Translations under genes and position numbers: made by a program
Source of the DNA: CAG-303 sp034172985
GTDB taxonomy: Bacteria > Bacillota > Clostridia > Lachnospirales > Lachnospiraceae
NCBI GenBank assembly: GCA_034172985.1
Contig: JAXFDY010000195.1
Span: 1 to 39,346, forward strand
DNA: 39,346 nucleotides
Direction of reading: 5' to 3'
Shown: positions 8,284 to 17,283 of the stretch, piece by piece
Numbering within the stretch: position 1 is the first letter of the stretch
Layout of the letters: every line of letters starts with the position of its first letter
Notes under the pieces: model-generated
Told to the model about the DNA's origin: nothing
What the model saw: only the letters and a program-made list of their open reading frames with translations
The model's database searches: none

Positions 8284-10452
8284 TTATGCTTTTGCTTGTA
8301 CTTTTTTCTTATTCATCATATACCAGAGAGCACATGGAATAAACATATTCGTGAACATGCCTCCGATAATACCTACCATCAGAGGAGCCGCAAATTCTTT
8401 TAATGAGCTTACACCCAGAATATACAGGAAGAAAATCGTTATAAAGGAAGTGAGTGAAGTATAAATCGTTCTTGACATGGTCTGTGTAATACTTCTGTTT
8501 CCTAATTCCAGCAATTCCGGATTCTTCTCTGATTTCAGATGTTCTCTGACACGGTCAAAGATAACGATTGTTGCATTAATGGAATAACCAAGTATCGTAA
8601 GCATACATGCAATAAAGGTATTTCCAACTGATGTATAAGAGAGTGAATAGAACGTAAATACAATAAGTACGTCACAGGCAAGTGTGATAACTGCACTGAT
8701 TGCAAACTTCATATCCCTGAATCTTACGAAAATGTAAATAAGCATACATACAAGTGCTACCAAAACGGAAATAACCGCATTTTTTCTCATTTCCGTACTT
8801 AATGTAGAACCAATTGTACTATAGCCGAAATCTGTTGCTCCATATTCAGAAGTCAGTTTCTCATTCAGAGAATTAAGAACAGTATCATCTACTTCTTTTA
8901 TCTTGACAGAAAACTCATTGGAACCAACCACTTCATTTGCAACAGCTTCTGCATCATTTGTGATTTCCTTAATAGCCGGAAGAATTTCTTTATTAAATTC
9001 ATCTGTGGAATATTTTTTATCGAAATTCACTGTCAAGTTAATACCACCCTGGAATTCCACACTATAATTCAGGGCACTGTTTCTTCCGTCAATATTTCCT
9101 GACTTATTTACTAACAAACCAACCAATCCGGTGGCGATAATAGCTAAAACAACTACAAAAGAAATCACTCTCTTCTGAATGATATTTAATGTCTTTCTCT
9201 CTTTCTGGACACCATACATACCCTGCTTGTCCATTCCCATATTATACAGTACTTTTACATAGAATCTGGATACTACAAGTGCTGTAAAGATAGAAAGAAT
9301 AGTTCCGATGGCCAGTGTCTGTGCAAATCCTTTGATTGTACCTGAAGTAAGTACCATAAGTACCACACAGGCAATGAGCGTTGTAACGTTACCATCTACG
9401 ATAGCAGAACTGGCTTTCTTAAATCCTGTGTCAATAGCATTCTCAATAGATTTCCCTGATGCAATTTCTTCCTTTATACGGGTATTTATAATAATATTTG
9501 CATCGACTGCCATACCAATCGAAAGAATGACACCGGCAATACCTGATAAGGTCAGGGTAAGATCAAATCCGTTTAAGCAGATCAGGCTGGCTTCTACATA
9601 GAAAATCATTGCAATACCTGCCGCTACCCCTGGCACGCGATACATGAAAGTCATGAAAATAATGATCACCAGCACACCTAAGATACCAGCCAGCAAACTT
9701 GTACTTACAGCGTCAGAACCCAGTCTTGCACCAACGACTTTATGTGTAATATCCTTTAATTCAACCTTCAGGGAACCGATACGAATCATGGAAGCCAAAT
9801 CTTCCGCTTCCTCATAAGATGCCATACCGCTGATTTCTCCTGTTCCTCCGGTAATTGCCTCATTTACTCTTGGACTGCTTACCACCTCTCCATCATATAC
9901 AATATAAATAATATTATTGATATTCTGTGAAGTTGCTTCTGCAAAGCTCTCTGCACCTTCGCTGTTAAATTCAAAATTAACAATATACTCTTTCTTTCCT
10001 GTCTGTTCATCGGTACGAACTCCCGGCTGAGCATCTGCTACCTGTGAACCTTCCACCCATACTTTTTCACTGTCAGTATTATAATCTGTAACAAAAGACA
10101 GGGAACCTGGTTTACCAAGCTTTTCCAGCACTTCATCTGCATCACTCTGTCCCGGAATATCAACTGTGATTCTGTTATCACCTTCCATGTAGACATCTGA
10201 TTCTGCACTGAATTCTTCTGCTCTAAGCTTTAACTTATTCAGGGTATCCTTCATATCAGCTTCCGTGTAGTCACCTACAGCTTCGTAAGTAATACTTACA
10301 CCACCCTTTAAGTCAAGGCCCAGAATAATGTTTCTTGCACTTCCCTTTTCTTTTCCTCCGATGGTTACACCGAATACAAGAACCAAAGCAAGTAATACAA
10401 GTACTACTAAGCTTACAAGGAAAAGCACAATACTTTTCTGTTTCTTTTTCAT
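8284..10452 (-). CDS. secDF: Protein translocase subunit SecDF (SecD-SecF fusion)
   Basis: Membrane protein of 722 residues that couples the proton-motive force to Sec-dependent export. The N-terminal membrane segment (residues about 8-28) is followed by the SecD periplasmic-type region beginning LGLDLKGGVSITYE, then six membrane segments including GMAVDANIIINTRIKEE. The SecF half starts near residue 425 (KRVISFVVVLAII) and repeats the pattern with FQGGINLTV and GYSINATIVIFDRVRE. Both halves are in one frame, as in several Firmicutes. GGAGG lies 10 bases before the ATG. It sits 24 bases after the SCIFF maturase gene, an arrangement seen repeatedly for SCIFF loci. Confidence 0.95.
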   Translation of the reverse strand: MKKKQKSIVLFLVSLVVLVLLALVLVFGVTIGGKEKGSARNIILGLDLKGGVSITYEAVGDYTEADMKDTLNKLKLRAEEFSAESDVYMEGDNRITVDIPGQSDADEVLEKLGKPGSLSFVTDYNTDSEKVWVEGSQVADAQPGVRTDEQTGKKEYIVNFEFNSEGAESFAEATSQNINNIIYIVYDGEVVSSPRVNEAITGGTGEISGMASYEEAEDLASMIRIGSLKVELKDITHKVVGARLGSDAVSTSLLAGILGVLVIIIFMTFMYRVPGVAAGIAMIFYVEASLICLNGFDLTLTLSGIAGVILSIGMAVDANIIINTRIKEEIASGKSIENAIDTGFKKASSAIVDGNVTTLIACVVLMVLTSGTIKGFAQTLAIGTILSIFTALVVSRFYVKVLYNMGMDKQGMYGVQKERKTLNIIQKRVISFVVVLAIIATGLVGLLVNKSGNIDGRNSALNYSVEFQGGINLTVNFDKKYSTDEFNKEILPAIKEITNDAEAVANEVVGSNEFSVKIKEVDDTVLNSLNEKLTSEYGATDFGYSTIGSTLSTEMRKNAVISVLVALVCMLIYIFVRFRDMKFAISAVITLACDVLIVFTFYSLSYTSVGNTFIACMLTILGYSINATIVIFDRVREHLKSEKNPELLELGNRSITQTMSRTIYTSLTSFITIFFLYILGVSSLKEFAAPLMVGIIGGMFTNMFIPCALWYMMNKKKVQAKA

Positions 10453-10476
10453 TTTAGTATTTCCTCCATAAATATT

Positions 10477-11844
10477 TTAATTTTCATCTGCCTTGGCAGC
10501 TTTCATCATAATTGCACATTCCACTCTTTTTTTCTGCATCTCACATCCGATATCATACGCATCCGTGATACTTCCATGAAACTGGAATGCATTTGCCGCA
10601 CATCCGCCACTGCAATAATATCTGGCAAAACACTGGCTGCATTTTGGTTTCGCATAGACATTGCAAAGTTTAAATTCGTTCTGCAGATCCGGGCGAGTAA
10701 TTCCTTCATCTACATTTCCCATAAGGAATTCTTCATTTCCCACGAACTGATGACATGGATAAAAGTCGCCCCATGGAGTGACCGCCAGATATTCTGTACC
10801 CGAACCACATCCAGATAATCTTTTTGCAACACATGGTCCCTGTTCCAAATCTATCATAAAGTGGAAGAAATTCACACCTCTTCCCTCTTTCTCCCTTTTC
10901 AGCAATTCCACTGCCAGCTTATCATATTCTTCCATGATTTTCGGCAAATCTTCTTCCCGGATGGCGTATGGTTCCTCCGGCTGACCAACTACCGGTTCAA
11001 TCGACATATGCTTAAATCCCAAATCTGCATAATGTTTAATGTCTTCTGAGAAATCGAGATTATCTCTTGTGAAAGTACCTCTCACATAATAGCTTAATCC
11101 CAATTCATCCCTCTGTTTTGCAAATTTCTGGAATTTCGGAACAATCAGGTCATAACTTCCCTTGCCGTTCCGGAAAGGACGCATTTCATCATTGACTTCC
11201 TTTCGCCCGTCCAGACTCAGCACTACATTGGCCATCTCTTTATTGGCAAATTCCATAATCTCGTCATTTAACAGTACACCGTTTGTTGTAAGGGTAAAGC
11301 GGAATTTCTTGTGAAATTCTTCTTCCTTGGAGCGGCCATATTCTACCAGTCGTTTTACAATATCCCAGTTCATTAGCGGCTCGCCTCCGAAGAAATCCAC
11401 ATCCAGATTTACTCTGTTTCCAGAATTAGCGATTAAGAAATCCAGCGCCTTTTTTCCGACTTCAAAGCTCATAAGAGCTCTTCGTCCATGATATTCTCCT
11501 TCTTCTGCAAAGCAATATTTACAGGCAAGATTACAATCATGGGCAATATGCAGACACATTGCCTTAACTACAGTTTTTCTCTGTTTAAAATCTTTGATAT
11601 ACTGACGATATACGTCTTCTGTAAACAGAGAGCCCTGTCGTTTTAATTCCTCAACTTCTTCCACTGCTTCCCGAATATCGGAAGCCGCATATTTATCTTT
11701 CAAGGCATCGACAATATCATCTTTTGTTCTTTTTTCTTCAAATAACGGAATTACATCATAGGTCACGTCATCCACCACATGAACAGAACCGCTGTTTACA
11801 TCCAGCACGATGTTATATCCATTATTTTTATACCTGTGAATCAA
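10477..11844 (-). CDS. scfB: Thioether cross-link-forming SCIFF peptide maturase (radical SAM/SPASM)
   Basis: Radical SAM enzyme of 455 residues that is expected to install thioether links in the neighbouring SCIFF peptide. The N-terminus is a PqqD/RRE-like peptide-binding region (VLDVNSGSVHVVDDVTYDVI, residues about 14-33). The core motif is CNLACKYCFA (CxxxCxxC, near residue 105), and the SPASM region is cysteine-rich: GCGSG, FYPCHQF, CNVYAKPKCSQCFARYYCSGGC and GCEM. Translation starts at TTG 11844; AAAGGGG lies 8 bases upstream, and the next in-frame ATG would remove the RRE. Assignment rests on the family signature and on the SCIFF gene 82 bases upstream. Confidence 0.95.
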   Translation of the reverse strand: MIHRYKNNGYNIVLDVNSGSVHVVDDVTYDVIPLFEEKRTKDDIVDALKDKYAASDIREAVEEVEELKRQGSLFTEDVYRQYIKDFKQRKTVVKAMCLHIAHDCNLACKYCFAEEGEYHGRRALMSFEVGKKALDFLIANSGNRVNLDVDFFGGEPLMNWDIVKRLVEYGRSKEEEFHKKFRFTLTTNGVLLNDEIMEFANKEMANVVLSLDGRKEVNDEMRPFRNGKGSYDLIVPKFQKFAKQRDELGLSYYVRGTFTRDNLDFSEDIKHYADLGFKHMSIEPVVGQPEEPYAIREEDLPKIMEEYDKLAVELLKREKEGRGVNFFHFMIDLEQGPCVAKRLSGCGSGTEYLAVTPWGDFYPCHQFVGNEEFLMGNVDEGITRPDLQNEFKLCNVYAKPKCSQCFARYYCSGGCAANAFQFHGSITDAYDIGCEMQKKRVECAIMMKAAKADEN

Positions 11845-11866
11845 AATAATACCCCTTTCACATATG

Positions 11867-11892
11867 ATAGGCAGCGGCTAACCGCTGCCTAT
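11867..11892 (-). other. Perfect 11-base-pair hairpin between SCIFF gene and maturase
   Basis: ATAGGCAGCGG at 11867-11877 and CCGCTGCCTAT at 11882-11892 are exact complements around a 4-base loop. No T-run follows on either strand, so it does not look like a full terminator. It falls between the scfA stop and the ribosome site of scfB. It probably protects the upstream message or lowers expression of the maturase relative to the peptide. Confidence 0.8.
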
Positions 11893-11926
11893 GTAATAAT
11901 GTCCATATAAATTTTATACCATGTAA

Positions 11927-12073
11927 CTATTTCTTAGCATTTTCACAGCTCTGGTTACCTACTGTACAAGATGTCTTGCAGGCTGACTGACAGGAAGTCT
12001 GGCATTCGCCACATCCACCACTAACCATAGTATTCTGTAAGTTTCTTGTGTTTAATGTCTTTATGTGTTTCAT
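11927..12073 (-). CDS. scfA: SCIFF ribosomally made peptide (six cysteines in about 45 residues)
   Basis: A 48-residue peptide precursor. The leader is MKHIKTLNTRNLQNTMVSGG, and the core has cysteines at 21, 24, 28, 32, 36 and 43 in the pattern CGECQTSCQSACKTSCTVGN. This is the SCIFF pattern, a nearly universal Clostridial RiPP with no settled function. ATG 12073 is chosen because AAGGAGG lies 8 bases upstream; an in-frame upstream start at 12109 has no such site. A possible promoter overlaps the end of cdd: TTGATT at 12148-12143 and TAAACT at 12125-12120, 17 bases apart, which I rate only as plausible. Confidence 0.95.
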   Translation of the reverse strand: MKHIKTLNTRNLQNTMVSGGCGECQTSCQSACKTSCTVGNQSCENAKK

Positions 12074-12144
12074 CACTAAATCCTCCTTCAATAACAGGCT
12101 TTTGCCCAAAATTTATAATAGTTTATCATACTAGTATAAAAAAA

Positions 12145-12588
12145 TCAAGAAAAAAGTGAGAAAGCATAAGGTAAAAGCTCCTCTAATTTGAGTATTTTCA
12201 ACCGTCCCCTGTTCCAATCTGCCGAATCCGTAAGTATCACCTCGAAATCTTTCCCACAAAATTCCTGCATGACCTGTCGGCAGATGCCACAGGGAAAACA
12301 ATAATCTCTTATATCAATAGTTCCATCCTCTTTTACATTTCCTCCCACCACAGCTATGGCCCGGAATGTTCTCTCTCCACATGAGATGGCATGACAAATG
12401 ACATTTCTCTCTGCACAGATACCTGCTCCATAAGAACCATTCTCCACATTACAGCCATCATAAACATGACCGCTTTCCCCAAGCAGTGCCGCACCCACAT
12501 GAAAATGTGAATATGGTGCATATGCAGATTTTGTCTGTTCAAATGCAATTTTCAATAATTCTTCTGCTTTACTTTTTTCCAAAATCAC
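12145..12588 (-). CDS. cdd: Cytidine deaminase
   Basis: Pyrimidine-salvage enzyme that deaminates cytidine and deoxycytidine. Zinc site: Cys58-Ala-Glu60 (GICAERN) and Pro99-Cys100-Gly-Ile-Cys103 (FPCGICRQ); Glu60 is the catalytic acid. NVENGSYGAG before it is also typical. At 147 residues it is slightly longer than the usual 130-136. Translation starts at GTG 12588, with GGAGG 6 bases upstream; this site lies inside the last codons of the SulP gene, and the two genes overlap by 20 bases, so translation is probably coupled. Confidence 0.93.
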   Translation of the reverse strand: MILEKSKAEELLKIAFEQTKSAYAPYSHFHVGAALLGESGHVYDGCNVENGSYGAGICAERNVICHAISCGERTFRAIAVVGGNVKEDGTIDIRDYCFPCGICRQVMQEFCGKDFEVILTDSADWNRGRLKILKLEELLPYAFSLFS

Positions 12589-14743
12589 TTTTCTCCTCCA
12601 ATCGTTTCAATTCCTTTTCGCGCAATTCTTTCATATGACGATATTCTTTCGGATGTTCCTTCATAAACTGGATCTCAAGCTTATCTTCATATTCATGCAG
12701 ACGCTGATATGCTTTTGGATTTTGTCTGTTCAATGCTTCTTTTAATTCTTTTTTTCGAAGTTCAATCTTTTCTACAATCTCTATCTCACTAATATGAAGT
12801 CTCTCTGCAATCTCCTGCAGGTGCATCTCCAGTCGTTCCAGAAGCTCATCCTCGTCAAAGGTACTGAATTTTTTCCAAAACATTGCCATCTTGCCCAGAT
12901 TTTCCTCTGTTATCTTTTCAAACTCCTGTATATCTATAGAATTCATAATTCTCTGGACAATTTTCTCCATCTGCTTACCGGAATCTTTTCCAAAGGCCCA
13001 TATAAATTCCTGCAGGGAATCATGTTCCTCTCCATCCGTCATAGGAAGTTTTAAAAGTACGTCATCTTCAATCCCTTCCAGCGGATATGGCTTCTCATAT
13101 CCGATTTCTTTTAACGCAATGGTCACAGTCCGACGCACAACACCATGCTCAATCAGTTCACCCAGACCGAGCTTACGGAGCTGATCATTCACATCTGCAG
13201 TATGTTCTGTAAAATAAAATTTTATGTTTCTGTCTCTCAGTCTTTTTTCAAATGCCTGAATATGATCCGCTGCAGTAATATCAATACTGTTGATGCCTGA
13301 AGCATCTACAATCACATTCTCCACGCCATCATGAATATGGCTTTCCAATTCATTGATAAATACATTTATATTTGCAAAGAACAAATTTCCATTAAACTTA
13401 TAGATAATGGTATGTTTAACCGGTTTCGCATGAATATTTCTCTCCATATCATAGAAACCTTCATGGCCCGGAACAATGCCGAGAAATGAACGGGATGGCT
13501 TTGCTGCACTGAGTACTACATTTACAAACGATAAAACAATACCGATGACAACACCATTCAATGTTCCGAAGATTAATACTCCAAAAAATGCTCCAAGGAA
13601 AATAAAAAATTCATTCCTGTTAACCCGAAGCAGTCTTTTTGCCAGGGAAAACTGTACAACACTCATCAATGCCGAAATCACGATGGCAGTAAGCACCGGA
13701 ACCGGGAGATATCCGATAAACCCTGTTCCGAAAAGCAACAGACAAAGCATCGTAAATCCTGCTACCAGAGACATCATCTGAGTCTTTCCTCCATACTGTT
13801 CTCCCATAGCTGTTCTTGCCACGCTTCCATTTACCGGACAGGAACCGATGACTGCACTTGCCAGATTTCCCATGGCACATGCCAGTATCTCCTGATTTTC
13901 TTTTAATTTATATCCATTTTTAAATGCAAAATTATTTTCAGCCAGTAAAGTCTGTGCCATCACAACTACCGCAATCGTAAGACTGGTTCCCATTACCTGC
14001 GTAAGATCCACAGATAGCAAATCCGGAAATGATAAATTGGGCAATCCCGGTTCTACTGCCGCCAATAGTTTTACCCCATACCGGCTGATATGAAACATTT
14101 TCTCCAACAGAGCTCCTGCAAACATAGCCACAATCGCCATTGGAAATTTGGGACATAATTTTTTTAAAGTCAAAATCACAGCTAACGTTCCCAACCCCAG
14201 AGCCAGCGACAAAAAATTTATCTTAGTCCCTGCCTCAATCATTGATTTCATCAGTTCAAAGAGTTCCCCCTGTCCCGCTTTTCCGCCCATGAGCTTTGGT
14301 ATCTGCATCATGATAATAGTAACAGCAATACCACTGATAAATCCACCCATCACCGGTGTAGATATATAACTCAGTACTTTTCCCGCGTTCAAAAAATAAA
14401 AAACCAATAGGAATACCCCTGTCATCAATGCCACAACAGGAACTACCTGCATGGCATCTTCTGAACCCCCACTGATGCCCATGGTCACCAACATTCCCCC
14501 TGCAATAGCTGCAGGAGCTGCGTCCACTCCGAAAATAAACTGGCGGGAAGTAGAGAACATGGCAAAAAAGAGAATCGGAAGGATTGAACCATATAATCCA
14601 TATACAGCAGGCAGCCCTGAAACTTCCGCATATCCCATAGAAATCGGAATCGACATGGCTGCAATAATCAATCCCGCAAAAACGTCCTTTCTCAAATATT
14701 CTAATTTATAATTTCTTATGGTCGGAAATAACTGAACTTTCAA
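12569..14743 (-). CDS. SulP-family anion transporter with STAS domain and long charged C-terminal tail
   Basis: Membrane transporter of the SLC26/SulP family (sulfate, bicarbonate or other anion; substrate not predictable). The N-terminal half begins RKDVFAGLIIAAMSIPISMGYAEVSGLPAVYGLYGS, the standard SulP start, followed by about 12-14 membrane segments and GSCPVNGSVARTAM. A STAS domain covers residues about 425-540 (NVIVDASGINSIDITAADH). It then continues for about 180 residues, ending in a lysine/glutamate-rich, probably helical tail. GTG 14752 has its AAAGG directly adjacent, so TTG 14743, 8 bases after AAAGGG, is the better start. Its overlap with cdd implies cotranscription. Confidence 0.88.
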   Translation of the reverse strand: MKVQLFPTIRNYKLEYLRKDVFAGLIIAAMSIPISMGYAEVSGLPAVYGLYGSILPILFFAMFSTSRQFIFGVDAAPAAIAGGMLVTMGISGGSEDAMQVVPVVALMTGVFLLVFYFLNAGKVLSYISTPVMGGFISGIAVTIIMMQIPKLMGGKAGQGELFELMKSMIEAGTKINFLSLALGLGTLAVILTLKKLCPKFPMAIVAMFAGALLEKMFHISRYGVKLLAAVEPGLPNLSFPDLLSVDLTQVMGTSLTIAVVVMAQTLLAENNFAFKNGYKLKENQEILACAMGNLASAVIGSCPVNGSVARTAMGEQYGGKTQMMSLVAGFTMLCLLLFGTGFIGYLPVPVLTAIVISALMSVVQFSLAKRLLRVNRNEFFIFLGAFFGVLIFGTLNGVVIGIVLSFVNVVLSAAKPSRSFLGIVPGHEGFYDMERNIHAKPVKHTIIYKFNGNLFFANINVFINELESHIHDGVENVIVDASGINSIDITAADHIQAFEKRLRDRNIKFYFTEHTADVNDQLRKLGLGELIEHGVVRRTVTIALKEIGYEKPYPLEGIEDDVLLKLPMTDGEEHDSLQEFIWAFGKDSGKQMEKIVQRIMNSIDIQEFEKITEENLGKMAMFWKKFSTFDEDELLERLEMHLQEIAERLHISEIEIVEKIELRKKELKEALNRQNPKAYQRLHEYEDKLEIQFMKEHPKEYRHMKELREKELKRLEEKSDFGKK

Positions 14744-14774
14744 AACAGACACCCTTTCAAACTTTTGTTTTCTT

Positions 14775-14803
14775 ATTATAGCAACTATTTTTCATCTCAT
14801 CAA
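14775..14803 (-). promoter_or_regulatory. Sigma-A promoter for the SulP-cdd transcript
   Basis: On the minus strand TTGATG (14803-14798) and TATAAT (14780-14775) are 17 bases apart, with TG one base before the -10 (extended -10). It points into the SulP gene about 30 bases downstream. Confidence 0.75.
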
Positions 14804-14822
14804 ATAAAATTTTCATAATCCA

Positions 14823-14877
14823 AATTGTCAACCTTTATTTTTTTATAGTTGACAATTCATTTCTTTTGCAGTATATT
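14823..14877 (+). promoter_or_regulatory. BirA-type operator overlapping the bioY promoter
   Basis: AATTGTCAAC (14823-14832) and GTTGACAATT (14848-14857) are exact inverted repeats 15 bases apart, the shape of a biotin-repressor (BirA) operator. The right arm contains the -35 TTGACA (14849-14854), and TATATT at 14872-14877 follows after 17 bases. A repressor bound here would block RNA polymerase at bioY when biotin is plentiful. The site is seen in the sequence; the identity of the repressor is inferred from the downstream gene. Confidence 0.85.
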
Positions 14878-14914
14878 ATCTGCGAAATAATTTTATACGA
14901 AAGCGAGGCTTATT

Positions 14915-15502
14915 ATGACGAAATCAAAAATTTCTGTTGAATCTATCGTACTTGTTGGTATTTTTACCGCACTTGTTTCTATTATCTCAGCTCTTCCGAT
15001 TGGCTTTGAGCTGTTTGGCGTACCTGCCACACTTCAGACCTTTGCAATGTCTTTCATAGGATATCTGCTCTGTTACAAATTAGGAACCGGTGTTACTTTT
15101 ATCTATATTCTGCTTGGACTTGTAGGCATTCCGGTGTTTAACAAATTTATGGCCGGACCATCTGTTTTATTCGGTCCTACCGGCGGTTTTATTTTCGGAT
15201 TCCTTGCCCTGTCTTTTTGCTGCGGATTCGGATTAAAACTGTCGAAAAAAGCTGAAAGCAACGCATGCAAAGCACTGATTGCCATACTTGCCGGTATCGC
15301 AGGTCTTCTCATCTGCCATTTTGCCGGTATTGTACAATTTTCCATCGTGTATCATTCCAGTGTAGCAAAAAGCTTTCTTCTTGTCTCACTGCCATATCTG
15401 CCGAAAGATATTGTTTCAGTGATTATCGCATATTTTATCGCTCTTTCTGTCCGGGCGGCACTGTCAAAAGCCAAACTTTTACCGGAAAGTGCAAAACTAT
15501 AG
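14915..15502 (+). CDS. bioY: Biotin transporter BioY (ECF S component)
   Basis: Integral membrane substrate-binding subunit for biotin uptake, 195 residues with about six membrane segments. Family hallmarks are the early ALPIGFELFGVPATLQTF and the GLVGIPVF...LFGPTGGFIFGF stretch at residues about 68-95. No EcfA or EcfT gene is nearby, so it either works alone or shares an energising module encoded elsewhere. GAGG lies 6 bases before the ATG. It is the only rightward gene in this part and has its own promoter, a BirA-type operator and a terminator. Confidence 0.95.
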   Translation: MTKSKISVESIVLVGIFTALVSIISALPIGFELFGVPATLQTFAMSFIGYLLCYKLGTGVTFIYILLGLVGIPVFNKFMAGPSVLFGPTGGFIFGFLALSFCCGFGLKLSKKAESNACKALIAILAGIAGLLICHFAGIVQFSIVYHSSVAKSFLLVSLPYLPKDIVSVIIAYFIALSVRAALSKAKLLPESAKL

Positions 15503-15517
15503 AATAATGTGAGGGGC

Positions 15518-15559
15518 AAAAAAAGGATTCGGTTGTCCAGGACAAACCGAATCCTTTTT
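15518..15559. terminator. Bidirectional terminator between bioY and phoR
   Basis: GGATTCGG pairs with CCGAATCC, and the stem continues inward through GTCC/GGAC-type pairs with a one-base bulge. T-runs follow on both strands (five on plus, seven on minus). It lies 16 bases after the bioY stop and directly after the phoR stop, serving both converging genes. Confidence 0.9.
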
Positions 15560-15568
15560 CCATTGCAT

Positions 15569-17272
15569 TTATGATTTATTTACTCCATGAAAGATAATGC
15601 TGATTGTGGTTCCCTTTCCCACTTCACTCTCCACCTGGATTTTAGCGTCATGATAAATTGCACCATGTTTAACAATCGAAAGTCCAAGTCCGGTTCCCCC
15701 AATTGCTTTCGAATGGCTTTTATCTACGCGGTAAAAGCGTTCAAACACCCGTTCAAGATCTGAAGCCGGAATACCGATCCCACTATCCTTCACCGTCAGA
15801 ACTACCATTTGCTCCTGACTTAACTGATTGAGCTGTGAGTCTACGGATACAATAACATTTCCACCATCCTTATTATACTTAATGGCATTTTCCATCAGAT
15901 TGTGAACCATCTCATCTAAAATCTGACGCACTCCATGTATGATACATTCTGAACCAATCTGGACCATACTCACATTCTTTTTATCTGCCATACCTTTCAG
16001 ATAATGCATGTTCTGGGTAACCAGTTCGTTTAATTTTACATCTTCCTGTTCCAAATCCACCTGATTTTCATCGAGTCTTGAAATTTTTATGATATCCTCC
16101 ACCAGACTAATCAATCTCATTGCCTCAGCATGAATAATCCCCGAAAATTTAATCATATCTTCATCTTTGACCATGCCGGATTCCATGATTTCCGCATAGC
16201 CAGAAATAGATGTCAATGGTGTTTTCAGCTCATGGGACACATTTGCCGAAAATTCCCGGCGAAGCTCATCCCTTAATTCTTTTTCTGTCTCATCAATCAC
16301 TACAACAACGACACCATTTACTTTTCCATCTATCACAACAGGACTGGCAGTTACCTGATTCACCTTCTGACCGATATGAATCATGTTTTGTGTCCGTTCA
16401 CCTTTCATAGCCATTTCCACCTGCCGGATGATCGTTTCATTTCTGCAGAATGCCACAAAACTATGAAATCTTTCCGGATTAGCCGTTAATTCCAGCAGTT
16501 CCATCGCACTCTTGTTATAAGAAAGTACATTCTCATGTTTATCAATCACAATCAGACCTTCACTCATATTTTCCGTAATTGTCTCGAATTCTCCTTTTGA
16601 GGATCTGATATCTTTAATCTGCTTTTCAATTAATTCTTTCTGTTTTCTGATTTTTTGTATAAAAGGATACAATTCTTCATATACAAGAGAACTTTCTTCA
16701 CTGTCATCAAAATTAATCTGATTAATAGGTTCCACGATTTTTTTTGTCTGATGGCGCGAAATCAAAAATGCAAAAATCACCATAATCAATGTGATTAAAA
16801 TCAGTTCCGGCAGCAATTCCAATAGCAGCGTCATCTGTGATTTATCTGCCATGGCTACCCTCAGGATAGAACCATCCCCCATCTTTTCCGCATAATAATA
16901 AGTTTTCTCAGAAAGAGTATGAGACCAGCGGTCGGTACGTCCTACTCCTTCTTTTATAGCCTGCTGCACTTCCGGGCGGTCAAGATGATTATTCATCTCA
17001 TCCCATTCATCATTGTCCACCTGACTATCGTACAACACATCTCCCTCCTGGGAAATATAGGTAATTCGATATTCCGACTGGTTATCCATCTCTCTCAGAA
17101 AATCTACACCTTCTTTTTCTACGGAACGTCGAATCAGTGCTGTAATATTTTCTACGTCACCTTTCATCCGCTTTTCGAAATTCCGGTAATCCATCATCGT
17201 TGATACTAATGCAACAACAATAATAGAAAATAATGTTATCAGGCTCATACTTCGAAAGATTTTTGCTCTCAT
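15569..17272 (-). CDS. phoR: PhoR-type sensor histidine kinase
   Basis: Membrane histidine kinase of 567 residues, cognate to the response regulator encoded 11 bases upstream. In order: membrane segment 10-27, an extracytoplasmic region of about 120 residues, membrane segment 150-172, a linker and a PAS domain (about 225-335), then HisKA with the phosphorylated His347 in VSHELKTPLTS, and an ATPase domain with SGIGIP and GGTGLGLSIVKH. AAGG lies 7 bases before the ATG. The phoU-phoB-phoR order downstream of pst genes identifies it as the phosphate-limitation sensor; the signal usually comes through PstSCAB and PhoU rather than direct phosphate binding. Confidence 0.93.
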   Translation of the reverse strand: MRAKIFRSMSLITLFSIIVVALVSTMMDYRNFEKRMKGDVENITALIRRSVEKEGVDFLREMDNQSEYRITYISQEGDVLYDSQVDNDEWDEMNNHLDRPEVQQAIKEGVGRTDRWSHTLSEKTYYYAEKMGDGSILRVAMADKSQMTLLLELLPELILITLIMVIFAFLISRHQTKKIVEPINQINFDDSEESSLVYEELYPFIQKIRKQKELIEKQIKDIRSSKGEFETITENMSEGLIVIDKHENVLSYNKSAMELLELTANPERFHSFVAFCRNETIIRQVEMAMKGERTQNMIHIGQKVNQVTASPVVIDGKVNGVVVVVIDETEKELRDELRREFSANVSHELKTPLTSISGYAEIMESGMVKDEDMIKFSGIIHAEAMRLISLVEDIIKISRLDENQVDLEQEDVKLNELVTQNMHYLKGMADKKNVSMVQIGSECIIHGVRQILDEMVHNLMENAIKYNKDGGNVIVSVDSQLNQLSQEQMVVLTVKDSGIGIPASDLERVFERFYRVDKSHSKAIGGTGLGLSIVKHGAIYHDAKIQVESEVGKGTTISIIFHGVNKS

Positions 17273-17283
17273 ATCGTTACCTT

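Noticed and set aside
12120..12148. Firm promoter call for the SCIFF gene
   Set aside because: TTGATT and TAAACT at 17 bases is only a partial match within an AT-rich stretch, so it is mentioned under the gene and not listed as a separate feature.
14833..14855. TTGACA on the minus strand within the BirA-type operator as a second SulP promoter
   Set aside because: No acceptable -10 lies 16-18 bases downstream, and the promoter at 14775-14803 is far better.
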